Shown here: positions 16,155 through 25,285 of the stretch, piece after piece
Layout of the letters: every line of letters begins with the position of its first letter
Position numbering within the stretch: position 1 is the first letter of the stretch
Assembly (NCBI RefSeq): GCF_030547005.1
Contig: NZ_JAUOPN010000001.1
Coordinates: 607,655-671,654, forward strand
Reading direction: 5' to 3'
Length of the DNA: 64,000 nucleotides
Origin: Maribacter sp. 1_MG-2023
GTDB lineage: Bacteria > Bacteroidota > Bacteroidia > Flavobacteriales > Flavobacteriaceae
The notes under the pieces: generated by a model
Told to the model about the DNA's origin: nothing
Database searches by the model: none
What the model saw: only the letters and a program-made list of their open reading frames with translations
Made by a program: the position numbers and the translations under genes

Positions 16155-18218
16155 TTATTGCTCTAAGTTCAATTCCTTGTGGAATAATGGTTTCTTTAAA
16201 AACAACCATTTTGCTTTTAACCCAATTTCGGTAAATTCAAAACCAGCTGCAGTGGCAGAGGCAATATTACTATACTTGCCATACACATTTAAACTAAATC
16301 GTTTAGAAAAATGATGTTGTACTGAGGCTTCTGCTCTAAAAATATTGGTATTAGGGTCGTCTTCGACTTTTTGAATACCTGTTGCGGCACTGGTCATGTA
16401 GGTATTCTTTTCAGAAATTTTGCCACGTATATCGGCGAACAGTTCAAATGCCTGGTACTTCTCAGGACTAAAATATATGGTAGGCACTTGGTCTTTAAAT
16501 GTAATGTACTGGTAATTGACGCCCATTTTTAAAGCAGGTTTTCGTAGTACATTGTAATACAGTGATGTGAACAATAAATTTCTAACGTTATCATCGCTCT
16601 GTTGGGTGCGCATTAATTGTGTATACCAACCAAAATTGACATTCGTACCTAAATTATAATTTAACCCGTAATGATTTTGAACAATTTCTCTTTCAATTAA
16701 TTCGGCATTAAAACTCTGAACCTCTCTTTGGTAACCTAGTGTTAGATTCTGTAATTTAAATGGTTGTAAATCTAGTTTTAAGTCAATAACAGGCTGGGTA
16801 TATGCTTCGTCTAAAAATCTAGAATTGTTTATACCGAATACCGATTTTAAAACCGTTTTCGGAAATAATTTATACTGCAAACCAACCAATGCTACATGCG
16901 AAGTTGCTTTATTATCGGTTACCGTATTTTCTGTAGATCGAAAGAAATATGAAATTGTAGTTCTAAATTTAGTAGAGAAAGGTACGTCTACAGTGGTATT
17001 TGTAAAAAAGGCTGTATTGTTACCATTATCAAAAGTATAAGCAGCATGCTCTTCAATTGTAGGCGTATGCATTAAGTTCAGCTTCTCAATAAAACCTTTG
17101 GCATCTTTTTGATTCTTATAGAATTTTAATGTTTGGTTGGCCATATTGTATGCCGGTATAATCTTGTCAGAAGCAAATAAAGCATTTGCCTTACCTAAAT
17201 TACCATCAAATGAGGAACTGTCATTAACCAAAATTCTATCATAGCTTTCAACACTAGATTTAGCATCACCGGTATATAGACCTAATGTAGCTTTTAAGGC
17301 TAATATCCAATTCTTATTCGGGTAATGAACTTCTAAACTATCAATCTTATTCTTAGCTGAAATGAACTTTCTGTTCCATATTAAGGCTTGTACATACCGA
17401 TCGTAAGTACTTTCGGTAAGTTTTACATCATCAATTTTATCAACCTTAACCGTTGCTCCTTTGGCGATAATAAGTGCTTCTTTATCATTTTCATCGATAT
17501 GTTCTGCTAATGCAATACCGTTTAATGCAGTAATAGAATCTTTTGGGGTAGTTGCATATCTTAAATAAATATCCTTTGCCTTGTCTGCCTCTTTGATAAT
17601 GAGATATAAGTTCGCCAAGTTTATAAGAACATCTTTGTCTTCGGGGAAGTCTTCAAAAATTTTCTTTAATGTTTGCTCTCCTTTACCGTATTGCTGATTA
17701 TTTACAAACTCGTTGGCATAACCTAAACGCATAAACTTTCTAGAAATCTTAGCACTTGCATTGTCCGGATCTAACTCAATTGCTTTTTCTACCCAACTTA
17801 AGGCCAGTTTATATTCTTTTAAATTACTTAAGGTATTGGCATACCCTAATACTGCACCAAATTTTGTTGGAAACTTATCTACTAAGTCAGCATATAAAGG
17901 TTTTGCTTGTTCGTACTCTTTTGCCCATAGAAACGATTCATTATAATTAATTAAAATTTCAAAATCACCAGGGTAATCTTCTAAAAGATCAGCGAACAAA
18001 CCAGTTGATTTTTGTGGTTGGCCACTTAACCCAACCGCTCGCCCATAACAGAGTAGTGCCGTTTTATTATTGGGATCTGTTTTAAGGTATTCACCAAAAA
18101 AAAGTTCTGCTTCTTGAAAATCACCTTTCTCCAATAAACCAAAGCCTTTGGTCATATCAGATTGAGCTTTTAAGAAGGATGAGGTTAACAGAATAAGGAA
18201 GACTACTTTACGAATCAT
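16155..18218 (-). CDS. TPR and outer-membrane beta-barrel protein, probable exopolysaccharide export
   Basis: 687 residues. A signal peptide (1-18, ending LKAQ) is followed by tandem TPR units from about 20 to 390 (for example FPTKFGAVLGYANTLSNLKE) and a beta-strand-rich C-terminal third of about 290 residues, rich in aromatic-ended strands as in outer-membrane barrels. The layout matches exopolysaccharide export proteins of the PgaA/PelB/BcsC kind, where periplasmic TPRs lead to an outer-membrane pore. It is divergent from a flippase gene, and the gap holds operator site 2. I infer a role in polymer export or modification at the outer membrane. A YaiO-like barrel of unknown function is the alternative. 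Confidence 0.75.
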   Translation of the reverse strand: MIRKVVFLILLTSSFLKAQSDMTKGFGLLEKGDFQEAELFFGEYLKTDPNNKTALLCYGRAVGLSGQPQKSTGLFADLLEDYPGDFEILINYNESFLWAKEYEQAKPLYADLVDKFPTKFGAVLGYANTLSNLKEYKLALSWVEKAIELDPDNASAKISRKFMRLGYANEFVNNQQYGKGEQTLKKIFEDFPEDKDVLINLANLYLIIKEADKAKDIYLRYATTPKDSITALNGIALAEHIDENDKEALIIAKGATVKVDKIDDVKLTESTYDRYVQALIWNRKFISAKNKIDSLEVHYPNKNWILALKATLGLYTGDAKSSVESYDRILVNDSSSFDGNLGKANALFASDKIIPAYNMANQTLKFYKNQKDAKGFIEKLNLMHTPTIEEHAAYTFDNGNNTAFFTNTTVDVPFSTKFRTTISYFFRSTENTVTDNKATSHVALVGLQYKLFPKTVLKSVFGINNSRFLDEAYTQPVIDLKLDLQPFKLQNLTLGYQREVQSFNAELIEREIVQNHYGLNYNLGTNVNFGWYTQLMRTQQSDDNVRNLLFTSLYYNVLRKPALKMGVNYQYITFKDQVPTIYFSPEKYQAFELFADIRGKISEKNTYMTSAATGIQKVEDDPNTNIFRAEASVQHHFSKRFSLNVYGKYSNIASATAAGFEFTEIGLKAKWLFLKKPLFHKELNLEQ

Positions 18219-18332
18219 TTAAAGTGAGATTAATACTACAAATACCTAACGGTAATTATTGCGATTTATTTGTCTTTTTCAATATTGTAAAGATAAAATT
18301 GACTTCACCGCTACGGAAGTACGATAATTGCC

Positions 18333-18400
18333 ATTCATCTACAGTAAATGGTTAACGACCTAAACCTCTTAAAATATAAGGGTAGCCTTAATGATATTTG
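18333..18400 (+). promoter_or_regulatory. LytTR-type direct-repeat operator and promoter, site 2
   Basis: Half-sites ATTCATCTACAGT (18333) and AACGACCTAAACC (18354) begin 21 bp apart; the TTTG of GATATTTG starts at 18397, 43 bp after the second. The orientation points to the flippase gene at 18439, 38 bp further. The site lies between divergent genes and might also affect the barrel protein. The second half-site is the weaker one. Confidence 0.72.
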
Positions 18401-18438
18401 ATGTAGAACCAAGTCAATGTTGAGACTTTAAAAAAAAC

Positions 18439-19692
18439 ATGATTATGATAGCAATTAGACTAGTACTTCACAAAATTTCTGCAGAAAGATTATTTATGGG
18501 AAGTGTTCTTGTAGTAAATGGGGGTAATTATCTTTATAATCTTATACTGGGTAGATTGCTTGGTCCCGCAGCATATAGTGAGGCTGCCTTACTAATAACA
18601 TTACTACTCGTGCTCTCTTTTTTAGGAATGACCTTTCAATTGGCGACAGCCAAATTTGCTATATTGTTCAACAATGATGATTGGGTTGCTTTAAAACAAT
18701 TGCTATATAAGTATGCTGTTGGTTTTGGTACGCTAATAGGTATTCTGCTATTTGCTTTTGCCGGTAGCTTACAAGAACTATTTCATACAGAATCTTCACT
18801 GCTATTTAAAACCTTTGCCGTATCGGTGCCTTTGTATTTTTTTATGTCTGTTAATAGGGGAAGGCATCAAGGCAAGCAAGATTATCAGAAACTATCATTG
18901 ACGTACCAATCAGAAATGTGGAGTAGGTTATTGATAACCTTTTGGTTACTTTGGTTGGTGCCTTCTAAACCTGCTTTTTTAGTAGCATTAGGTATTGGAT
19001 TGTCTTTCGTATTCGGATTAATTCCCACAAATTTTAATCTAAAGAGCATCACCCAGAAAGTTACTTTATCCAAAGAAAATAAAAGAAAAGTAATCAGTTT
19101 TATAGCACTGACCGCCAGTTATGAACTAACCCAGATTATCATAAATAATAGTGATATTCTTTTAGTAAAACACTATTTCGATACCTTAAATGCCGGACTC
19201 TATTCTTCTTTGGCCATGATTGGGCGAGTTGTATATTTTATCGCTTGGATGTTTGTAATGTTGCTACTACCTACTGTTGTTCAAAAACAAAAAGATGGCG
19301 AGGCAACTGCACCTATATTAATAAAGTATGTAAGTTATGTGGGGGTATTGGCTATCATTATAATTTTCTGCTGCGCTGTTTTCCCTGAATTAATAATACA
19401 ATTAATGTTTGGCGAAGCTTATGTTTCGATGGCGCCGTTATTATGGCAATATGCTTTGGCAACTTCTTTATTCGCAATCTCAAATATATTTGCCTATTAC
19501 TTTTTGTCACTAGATAAATATCTACCTGTAATACTGTCTGGTGTGTTGGGTATATCGCAAATTGTCATGATCATGTTCTTTCATAGTACCTTATATATGG
19601 TGGTACAAGTTCAAATAATAGCCATGGTTGCTTTGCTGGTAGCGCAACTACTTTATTTTGCTCATAATAATATACTGAACAAGACCTCGTAA
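18439..19692 (+). CDS. polysaccharide flippase-like membrane protein (Wzx/MATE-like), copy 1
   Basis: 417 residues, almost entirely hydrophobic, with about 12 predicted transmembrane helices. The N-terminus VNGGNYLYNLILGRLLGP is characteristic of the oligosaccharide flippase (MOP) superfamily, which moves lipid-linked glycans across the inner membrane. A second copy at 22630 is very similar throughout, including the MTFQLAT and NNSDILLVKHYF segments. This copy stands alone behind operator site 2 and is closed by a strong terminator, so it is expressed as a single gene under probable LytTR control. The substrate glycan is unknown. Confidence 0.85.
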   Translation: MIMIAIRLVLHKISAERLFMGSVLVVNGGNYLYNLILGRLLGPAAYSEAALLITLLLVLSFLGMTFQLATAKFAILFNNDDWVALKQLLYKYAVGFGTLIGILLFAFAGSLQELFHTESSLLFKTFAVSVPLYFFMSVNRGRHQGKQDYQKLSLTYQSEMWSRLLITFWLLWLVPSKPAFLVALGIGLSFVFGLIPTNFNLKSITQKVTLSKENKRKVISFIALTASYELTQIIINNSDILLVKHYFDTLNAGLYSSLAMIGRVVYFIAWMFVMLLLPTVVQKQKDGEATAPILIKYVSYVGVLAIIIIFCCAVFPELIIQLMFGEAYVSMAPLLWQYALATSLFAISNIFAYYFLSLDKYLPVILSGVLGISQIVMIMFFHSTLYMVVQVQIIAMVALLVAQLLYFAHNNILNKTS

Positions 19693-19714
19693 TACTTTAA
19701 TATTAGGTGAGTCT

Positions 19715-19749
19715 AGCCCGAGGAAATCCCCCATCTTCGGGCTTTTTTA
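19715..19749 (+). terminator. rho-independent terminator
   Basis: AGCCCGA (19715-19721) pairs with TCGGGCT (19737-19743) and is followed by six further T residues. It closes the flippase-1 transcript and isolates the next gene, which has its own operator. Confidence 0.9.
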
Positions 19750-19842
19750 TTTATCATATTGTAAAAAGTGCATATTTTTTTTGTAAGTGATTGATTTAAA
19801 GATGTATGAAAATTAAATAAAGCTTAACTAATAATTTCTTCC

Positions 19843-19910
19843 ATTCGTCTACAGTAAGCTTTCATCCACCTAAAATCACCTCAAAATACTTCATCATAGT
19901 TAGATATTTG
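19843..19910 (+). promoter_or_regulatory. LytTR-type direct-repeat operator and promoter, site 3
   Basis: Half-sites ATTCGTCTACAGT (19843) and ATCCACCTAAAAT (19864) begin 21 bp apart; the TTTG of GATATTTG starts at 19907, again 43 bp after the second. The gene start follows 38 bp later, the same distance as at site 2. Confidence 0.75.
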
Positions 19911-19948
19911 TAGAAGAATTAACCCAATAGTATTTTAAACCTTAACCT

Positions 19949-21178
19949 ATGAGACTTGCAATTGTAACCGCGTATCCCCCAAGTAAAGTAACATTGACCG
20001 AATACGGTTATCATCTAGTAAAGCATTTTAGACTTCAAAAAGAAGTAACAGAAATTGTTTTAATTACAGACAAGACTGAAGCTGCTAAGGATCTTGATTT
20101 TAATGAAGAAGGGTGTAAGATTACCGTTAAAGAATGTTGGAATTTTAATGATTACAAAAACATATTCAAGATTAATCGTGTTATTAAAGAAACAAAACCC
20201 GATGCCGTTCTTTTCAATCTACAGTTTTTAAAATTCGGAGATAAAAAAATACCTGCTGCACTGGGTTTAATGTTACCAATGGTGTGCAAGTTAAAAGGAA
20301 TACCTACTATATCATTATTGCATAATATTTTAGAGCAGGTAGATTTGGAGAATGCGGGTATCACTTCTAATAAGCTCTTGCAGAAGGTTTATAATGGTAT
20401 CGGCAATGTATTAACAAGATTTGTTTTGGCTTCAGATATTGTTGCGGTAACCATTAGCAAATACCAAACCATATTAGAAGGAAAATATCAATCTAGAAAT
20501 GTAGCTTTAATTCCGCATGGTTCTTTTGAAACGCCTCCAGAACCTAATTATAACTTACCTGAAGGACCAAAAAAAGTATTGGCTTTTGGAAAATTCGGCA
20601 CCTACAAAAAAGTTGAAATTTTAATTGAGGCAATCGAGTTAATTAGAAAACGTACCAATGAAGATATCGAAATAGTAGTTGCTGGTACAGATAGTCCAAA
20701 TACACCTGGGTACTTAGAAAGTATGAAAAAGAAATATACTCATGTAAAGCAATTAGTTTTTACAGGTTATGTTGAAGAAGAAGATGTACCGGTATTATTT
20801 GGTGAAAGCGCGGTTGTTGTTTTTCCTTATACATCTACCACGGGTAGTTCGGGTGTACTTCACCAAGCAGGTAGTTATGGAAAAGCGGTTGCATTACCAG
20901 ATTTAGGAGACCTTAGTGTATTGGTAAAGGAAGAAGGTTATAAAGGAGAGTTTTTTGAACCTGAAAGTGCAGCCTCATTAGCAGATGCTATCGAAAATAT
21001 TTTGGTACATGATTCCTTTAGAACATATTTGGCAAAAGCAAATTATAGAGCTGCATGTTCAATACCTATGTCAGATATTACACAAGTATATATAGAGTAC
21101 TTTAAATTTTTAGAATTGGCTAAATCTAAAGGTTTCACGTTAGACGTTCCGATATTAGAAAAAGAATTAATGGTTTAA
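19949..21178 (+). CDS. GT4-type glycosyltransferase, copy 1
   Basis: 409 residues with the two Rossmann halves of a GT-B fold. The N-terminal half begins MRLAIVTAYPPSKVTLTEYG, a common donor-side start in GT4 enzymes. The C-terminal half has the GKFGTYKKVEILIEA strand-helix, the sugar-nucleotide region FPYTSTTGSSGVLHQAGSYG and acidic residues typical of the family. No membrane helix; it probably works at the inner face of the membrane on a lipid-linked glycan. It sits alone behind operator site 3 with a terminator after it. A close paralogue lies at 23950. Donor and acceptor sugars cannot be told from sequence. Confidence 0.9.
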   Translation: MRLAIVTAYPPSKVTLTEYGYHLVKHFRLQKEVTEIVLITDKTEAAKDLDFNEEGCKITVKECWNFNDYKNIFKINRVIKETKPDAVLFNLQFLKFGDKKIPAALGLMLPMVCKLKGIPTISLLHNILEQVDLENAGITSNKLLQKVYNGIGNVLTRFVLASDIVAVTISKYQTILEGKYQSRNVALIPHGSFETPPEPNYNLPEGPKKVLAFGKFGTYKKVEILIEAIELIRKRTNEDIEIVVAGTDSPNTPGYLESMKKKYTHVKQLVFTGYVEEEDVPVLFGESAVVVFPYTSTTGSSGVLHQAGSYGKAVALPDLGDLSVLVKEEGYKGEFFEPESAASLADAIENILVHDSFRTYLAKANYRAACSIPMSDITQVYIEYFKFLELAKSKGFTLDVPILEKELMV

Positions 21179-21200
21179 ATTTTTTGGTTAGGTTTTGTGT

Positions 21201-21237
21201 AAAAGGGGGTAGTATGGTTAGCTACTCCCTTTTTATT
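21201..21237 (+). terminator. rho-independent terminator
   Basis: GGGGGTAG pairs with CTACTCCC (one G-T pair) around a short loop, followed by a T-rich tract. It ends the GT4 copy 1 transcript. The rest of the gap to 21451 is AT-rich with no clear operator. Confidence 0.85.
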
Positions 21238-21450
21238 TCAATTTGTACATTTTTATTATAAAGAACACATTTTAATATTTTTTTTGAAATTATTACAAGG
21301 GTGTATTTCAACGATAGCCCTGTTTATTAGGTATCTGTCAGGGGTTTAGCTTGGTTATTTTTGGAAATTAAATTATAGTTTTTTACTTTAAAACTACAAT
21401 TTTTACAAAATTTGGCGTTATATGTAAGTTAAATCTTACTTATTAAAACC

Positions 21451-22590
21451 ATGAAAATACTAACCATAGATGATCAACAGCTTATTTTATTATCTGTTGA
21501 GAAAAGACTTACTGAATTAGGTTATGATGTAAAAACAGCTGATTCTGGTAAAAAAGGAATAGAAGTATATAATTCATTTGAACCAGATTTGGTTCTTGTA
21601 GATATAAATATGCCAGATATGTCTGGTTTAGATGTTGTTAAACACATTAAAGAAGGCAAACGTAATACTACGCCGGTATTAGTAATGTCGGGTAATACCG
21701 ATGAAACCATTATTACCGATGGCTTTACTTTAGGCATCGACGATTATATGAAAAAACCCGTGAGTTTGTCTGAAATGGCGGCTCGTATTAAAAGGTTGAT
21801 CGGTGCGCCAGTTATAGAACTGAACCCTCAAGAGTCTAGTAGTGCAAGAATGCTTCAAAAAAACTGTGTTGGTGTTGTTATACCCTGTTATAATGAAGAA
21901 GAACGCCTTTTAGGAAAAGAATTCAGAGACTTTGCGCATAGTAACCTTGGGTACCATCTTTGTTTTGTAAACGATGGTAGTACAGATAAAACACTCGAAG
22001 TTTTAGAAGAATTAAAGAAAGGCAACGAAAGTAATATTAGTATATACGATTGTGAGAAAAATGGCGGTAAGGCCGAAGCGGTTCGCTTGGGTATGCTACA
22101 CTTGGCAAAAGACCTTCAATTAGATTATATTGGATTTTTAGATGCCGATTTGAGTACCGATTTTAGAGATTTTGACGATTTAGTAGAAACCTTAGATCAA
22201 TCTGAATTTAAGATTGTTAGTGGTTCTAGAATGAGTAGAATGGGGGCAGATATTACTAAAGAATCTGCTCGTAAGATAATTAGTATGACCATTAATCTTA
22301 TCATTAGAACCATTTTAAGAATGCCGTTCAATGATACCCAATGTGGAGCAAAAGTGATGGATCGCTCAGTAGTTCCCTTACTTTTTAGTAAACCTTTTAT
22401 TACGAAGTGGTTGTTTGATGTTGAAATGTTTATACGAATGAGAAAATACTTTGGTAAAACTGAAGCGAAAAAACTTATTTGTGAGCAACCATTAAAAAGA
22501 TGGATACATGCCGATGGTTCTAAACTATCAATGAAGGATTCTGTCAAGATCGTTGGTCAGTTGGCAAAAATCGCTTTTGTATATAGATAA
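21451..22590 (+). CDS. response-regulator receiver fused to GT2 glycosyltransferase, copy 1
   Basis: 379 residues. Residues 1-120 are a complete receiver: D7-D8 pocket, phospho-acceptor D51 (LVDINMPD), switch Ser in VMSGNTD, and Lys in MKKPVSL. A linker of about 20 residues leads to a GT2 domain of the dolichyl-phosphate-mannose-synthase type (from about 138): VVIPCYNEEE, NDGSTD (174-179), DADLSTD with the metal-binding D231/D233, and SGSRMSRMGADITKES. No membrane helix follows, so it is a soluble or peripheral enzyme, unlike many DPM1-like proteins. I infer that phosphorylation of D51 controls glycosyl transfer. It opens a three-gene operon with flippase copy 2 (39 bp) and GT4 copy 2. No 21-bp operator precedes it. 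Confidence 0.93.
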   Translation: MKILTIDDQQLILLSVEKRLTELGYDVKTADSGKKGIEVYNSFEPDLVLVDINMPDMSGLDVVKHIKEGKRNTTPVLVMSGNTDETIITDGFTLGIDDYMKKPVSLSEMAARIKRLIGAPVIELNPQESSSARMLQKNCVGVVIPCYNEEERLLGKEFRDFAHSNLGYHLCFVNDGSTDKTLEVLEELKKGNESNISIYDCEKNGGKAEAVRLGMLHLAKDLQLDYIGFLDADLSTDFRDFDDLVETLDQSEFKIVSGSRMSRMGADITKESARKIISMTINLIIRTILRMPFNDTQCGAKVMDRSVVPLLFSKPFITKWLFDVEMFIRMRKYFGKTEAKKLICEQPLKRWIHADGSKLSMKDSVKIVGQLAKIAFVYR

Positions 22591-22629
22591 AATAAGTACT
22601 ACCGAACCCCCAAAAACCCTATCAAAATC

Positions 22630-23901
22630 ATGACAGCAATTAAATTGGCTTTAAAGCGGATTTCCCCTAAACATTTGTTTATGGGTAGTGCTGTTCTGGT
22701 AAATGGTGGCAACTATTTATACAATTTACTTTTAGGTAGATTGCTTGGTCCTGAGGCTTTTGCCGATGCCGCGCTTTTAGTGACATTACTTTTAGTGTTG
22801 TCTTTTGTAGGTATGACTTTTCAATTGGCAACTACAAAATTTGCTGTGTTATTTTCAGATTATACATGGATTACTTTTAAAAATACCATGTATAGATATG
22901 CATTGGTATTTGGTGTGTTTACCGGTATTTTTGTACTCATTTTTTCTAAAAATTTACAAGCACTCTTTAATACGCAAAACCATTACATGTTCATGATTTT
23001 CGCTGTTGCCATACCTTTATACTTTATTATGAGTGTTAATAGGGGTAGGTTTCAGGGTAAGCATGACTTTGGTAAATTGGCAGGTACCTACCAAACAGAA
23101 ATGTGGAGTAGGTTATTGATCACTTTTGCATTGCTATTATTGTTACCGTTTGAACCAGGAATGTTAATTGCGGCAGGTATTGCACTTTCATTTGTGTTCG
23201 GACTTTTTCCTTCAGATTTTAAAGGTGTTCAGGTTTTTTCTAAAGATAAATTAGCTGCAGTAGATTTAAAACAAGTCTGGATTTTTATTGGTCTTACGGC
23301 TGGTTATGAACTTACCCAGATTATTATAAACAATAGTGATATTCTATTGGTCAAGCATTATTTCGACGATAAGCAAGCAGGCTTGTATTCATCATTGGCA
23401 TTGATCGGTAGGGTAGTGTACTTTGTTGCTTGGATGTTCGTAATGTTATTAATGCCAACAGTCATTCAAAAACAAAAAGATGGCGAGCCAACGGCTCCGG
23501 TACTTTTTAAGTATGTATTCTTTATTGGTGGCTTATCCACCTTTATAGTTTTTGTATGCTTTCTGTTTCCGAATTTGATTATTACGTTAATGTTCGGTGA
23601 TGCATATTTATCTATTGCGCATTTACTTTGGAAGTATGCTTTGGCAACATCACTATTCGCAGTGTCTAATATTTTTGCATATTACTTTCTGTCATTAAAT
23701 CAATATTCACCTGTAATTCTATCAGGTCTTTTGGGCTTTTCTCAAGTGGCACTCATCATGCTTTATCATGATAATCTTGAAACTGTAGTTCACATGCAAA
23801 TCATTGCCATGGTCATACTATTGATAGCACAATTATTATTTTTCATCATCAAGAATAAAAAGGATTCAATAGCCTTAAAAAAACAAAATAATTTGGTTTA
23901 G
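22630..23901 (+). CDS. polysaccharide flippase-like membrane protein, copy 2
   Basis: 423 residues, about 12 predicted transmembrane helices, close paralogue of the protein encoded at 18439 over its whole length (for example VNGGNYLYNLLLGRLLGP and NNSDILLVKHYF). MOP-superfamily flippase features are as in copy 1. It lies 39 bp after the receiver-GT2 gene and 48 bp before GT4 copy 2, clearly in one operon. That operon lacks the LytTR-type site that precedes copy 1, so the two copies are probably expressed under different conditions. The C-terminal tail is Lys-rich and cytosolic. Confidence 0.85.
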   Translation: MTAIKLALKRISPKHLFMGSAVLVNGGNYLYNLLLGRLLGPEAFADAALLVTLLLVLSFVGMTFQLATTKFAVLFSDYTWITFKNTMYRYALVFGVFTGIFVLIFSKNLQALFNTQNHYMFMIFAVAIPLYFIMSVNRGRFQGKHDFGKLAGTYQTEMWSRLLITFALLLLLPFEPGMLIAAGIALSFVFGLFPSDFKGVQVFSKDKLAAVDLKQVWIFIGLTAGYELTQIIINNSDILLVKHYFDDKQAGLYSSLALIGRVVYFVAWMFVMLLMPTVIQKQKDGEPTAPVLFKYVFFIGGLSTFIVFVCFLFPNLIITLMFGDAYLSIAHLLWKYALATSLFAVSNIFAYYFLSLNQYSPVILSGLLGFSQVALIMLYHDNLETVVHMQIIAMVILLIAQLLFFIIKNKKDSIALKKQNNLV

Positions 23902-23949
23902 CACGACTATGCCAACACAAAATAACCCTGTATATTAAAATTACCTCAA

Positions 23950-25179
23950 ATGAAATTAGCAATCGTAACCGCCTATCCGCCTAGTAAAGTAACTTTAACA
24001 GAGTACGGTTATTACTTGGTAAAACACTTTAGACTTCAAGAAGAAGTGACCGAATTAATTTTGATCACCGACCGAACCGATGAACCTAAAGATTTAAACT
24101 TTGAAGAGAATGGCTGTAAGATTACGGTGAAGGAATGTTGGAGTTTTAATAGTTACAGCAATATCTTTAGTATTAGCAAGACTATTTCTCAAACAAAGCC
24201 AGATGCCGTATTGTTCAATCTTCAGTTTTTGAAATTCGGAGATAAGAAAATACCGGCTGCACTTGGGCTAATGCTTCCATTTATTTGCAAGTCTAAGGGG
24301 ATACCAACGATATCACTTTTGCATAATATTTTGGAACAAGTTGATTTAGAAAATGCAGGTTTTACTAAAAACAAGCTGTTACAAAGTATCTATAATTTTA
24401 TAGGTACGACATTGACAAAGTTTGTTTTAGCGTCAGATATACTTGCCGTTACTATTAGTAAATATGTAACTACGTTAGAAGATAAATACAAGGTTAAGAA
24501 TGTAGCTTTAATTCCGCATGGCGCTTTTGAAACTCCGCCAGAGCCAGATTTTAAACTTCCGGCTGGTCCAAAACAGGTAATGGCATTCGGTAAGTTCGGT
24601 ACGTACAAAAAAGTAGAAATACTTATTGAAGCCGTAGAAGAAATTAGAGCAAGAACCAATGAAGATATAGAAATAGTTATTGCAGGTACAGATAGCCCAA
24701 ATACACCTGGTTATTTAGAAGAAATGAAACAAAAATATAGCCACGTACCTCAAATTAGGTATACGGGTTACGTAGCAGAGGAAGATGTGGCGAAAATATT
24801 CGGCGATAGTGCTGTAACTGTTTTTCCATACACTTCTACAACGGGTAGTTCTGGTGTATTGCACCAAGCAGGTAGTTATGGTAACGCTGTTGCCCTGCCA
24901 GATTTAGGTGACTTAAGTGTTTTGGTAAAGGAAGAAGGGTATGTAGGCGAGTTTTTTGATGCACACAATACGTCATCTCTTGCAAATGCTATAGAGAAAA
25001 TTATTACCGATGATGCTTATAGAGTTCAATTGGCTAAACAAAATTATAAAGCGGCATGTTCATTACCAATGTCTACTATTACCCAAATGTATATAGATTA
25101 CTTTAAGGCAATCCAGAAATCGAAAGAAAGCGGTTTCAATATTGATATATCAACTGTGGAGAAGAAATTGGTTCATTAA
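23950..25179 (+). CDS. GT4-type glycosyltransferase, copy 2
   Basis: 409 residues, the same length as copy 1 at 19949 and alignable without evident gaps. It shares the start IVTAYPPSKVTLTEYGY, the FGKFGTYKKVEILIEAV strand-helix and the GSSGVLHQAGSYG motif. GT-B fold, no membrane helix. Differences cluster in the helix after the first strand and near the C-terminus, so donor specificity may be shared. It is the last gene of the operon that starts with the receiver-GT2 gene and is closed by a strong terminator. Probably adds a sugar to the same kind of lipid-linked glycan that flippase copy 2 would move. Confidence 0.9.
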   Translation: MKLAIVTAYPPSKVTLTEYGYYLVKHFRLQEEVTELILITDRTDEPKDLNFEENGCKITVKECWSFNSYSNIFSISKTISQTKPDAVLFNLQFLKFGDKKIPAALGLMLPFICKSKGIPTISLLHNILEQVDLENAGFTKNKLLQSIYNFIGTTLTKFVLASDILAVTISKYVTTLEDKYKVKNVALIPHGAFETPPEPDFKLPAGPKQVMAFGKFGTYKKVEILIEAVEEIRARTNEDIEIVIAGTDSPNTPGYLEEMKQKYSHVPQIRYTGYVAEEDVAKIFGDSAVTVFPYTSTTGSSGVLHQAGSYGNAVALPDLGDLSVLVKEEGYVGEFFDAHNTSSLANAIEKIITDDAYRVQLAKQNYKAACSLPMSTITQMYIDYFKAIQKSKESGFNIDISTVEKKLVH

Positions 25180-25203
25180 GAATCGATATGGTTAGTATTT
25201 GAG

Positions 25204-25230
25204 GGCTGGTGTGGTTACCAGCCTTTTTTT
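25204..25230 (+). terminator. rho-independent terminator
   Basis: GGCTGGT (25204-25210) pairs perfectly with ACCAGCC (25217-25223), followed by seven T residues. It closes the receiver-GT2/flippase/GT4 operon. Confidence 0.92.
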
Positions 25231-25285
25231 ATGCCTATTTTTTTCGAAACCTATTATTGAAGTATCTAGAGTAAAAAATGGTTAT

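Noticed and set aside
21306..21414. A LytTR-like half-site (TTTCAACGATAGC at 21306) and a TTTG at 21411 before receiver-GT2 copy 1
   Set aside because: No second half-site lies 21 bp away and the 43-bp distance is not met; a 9-of-13 match near 21367 also lacks a partner. AT-rich chance matches are the better explanation.
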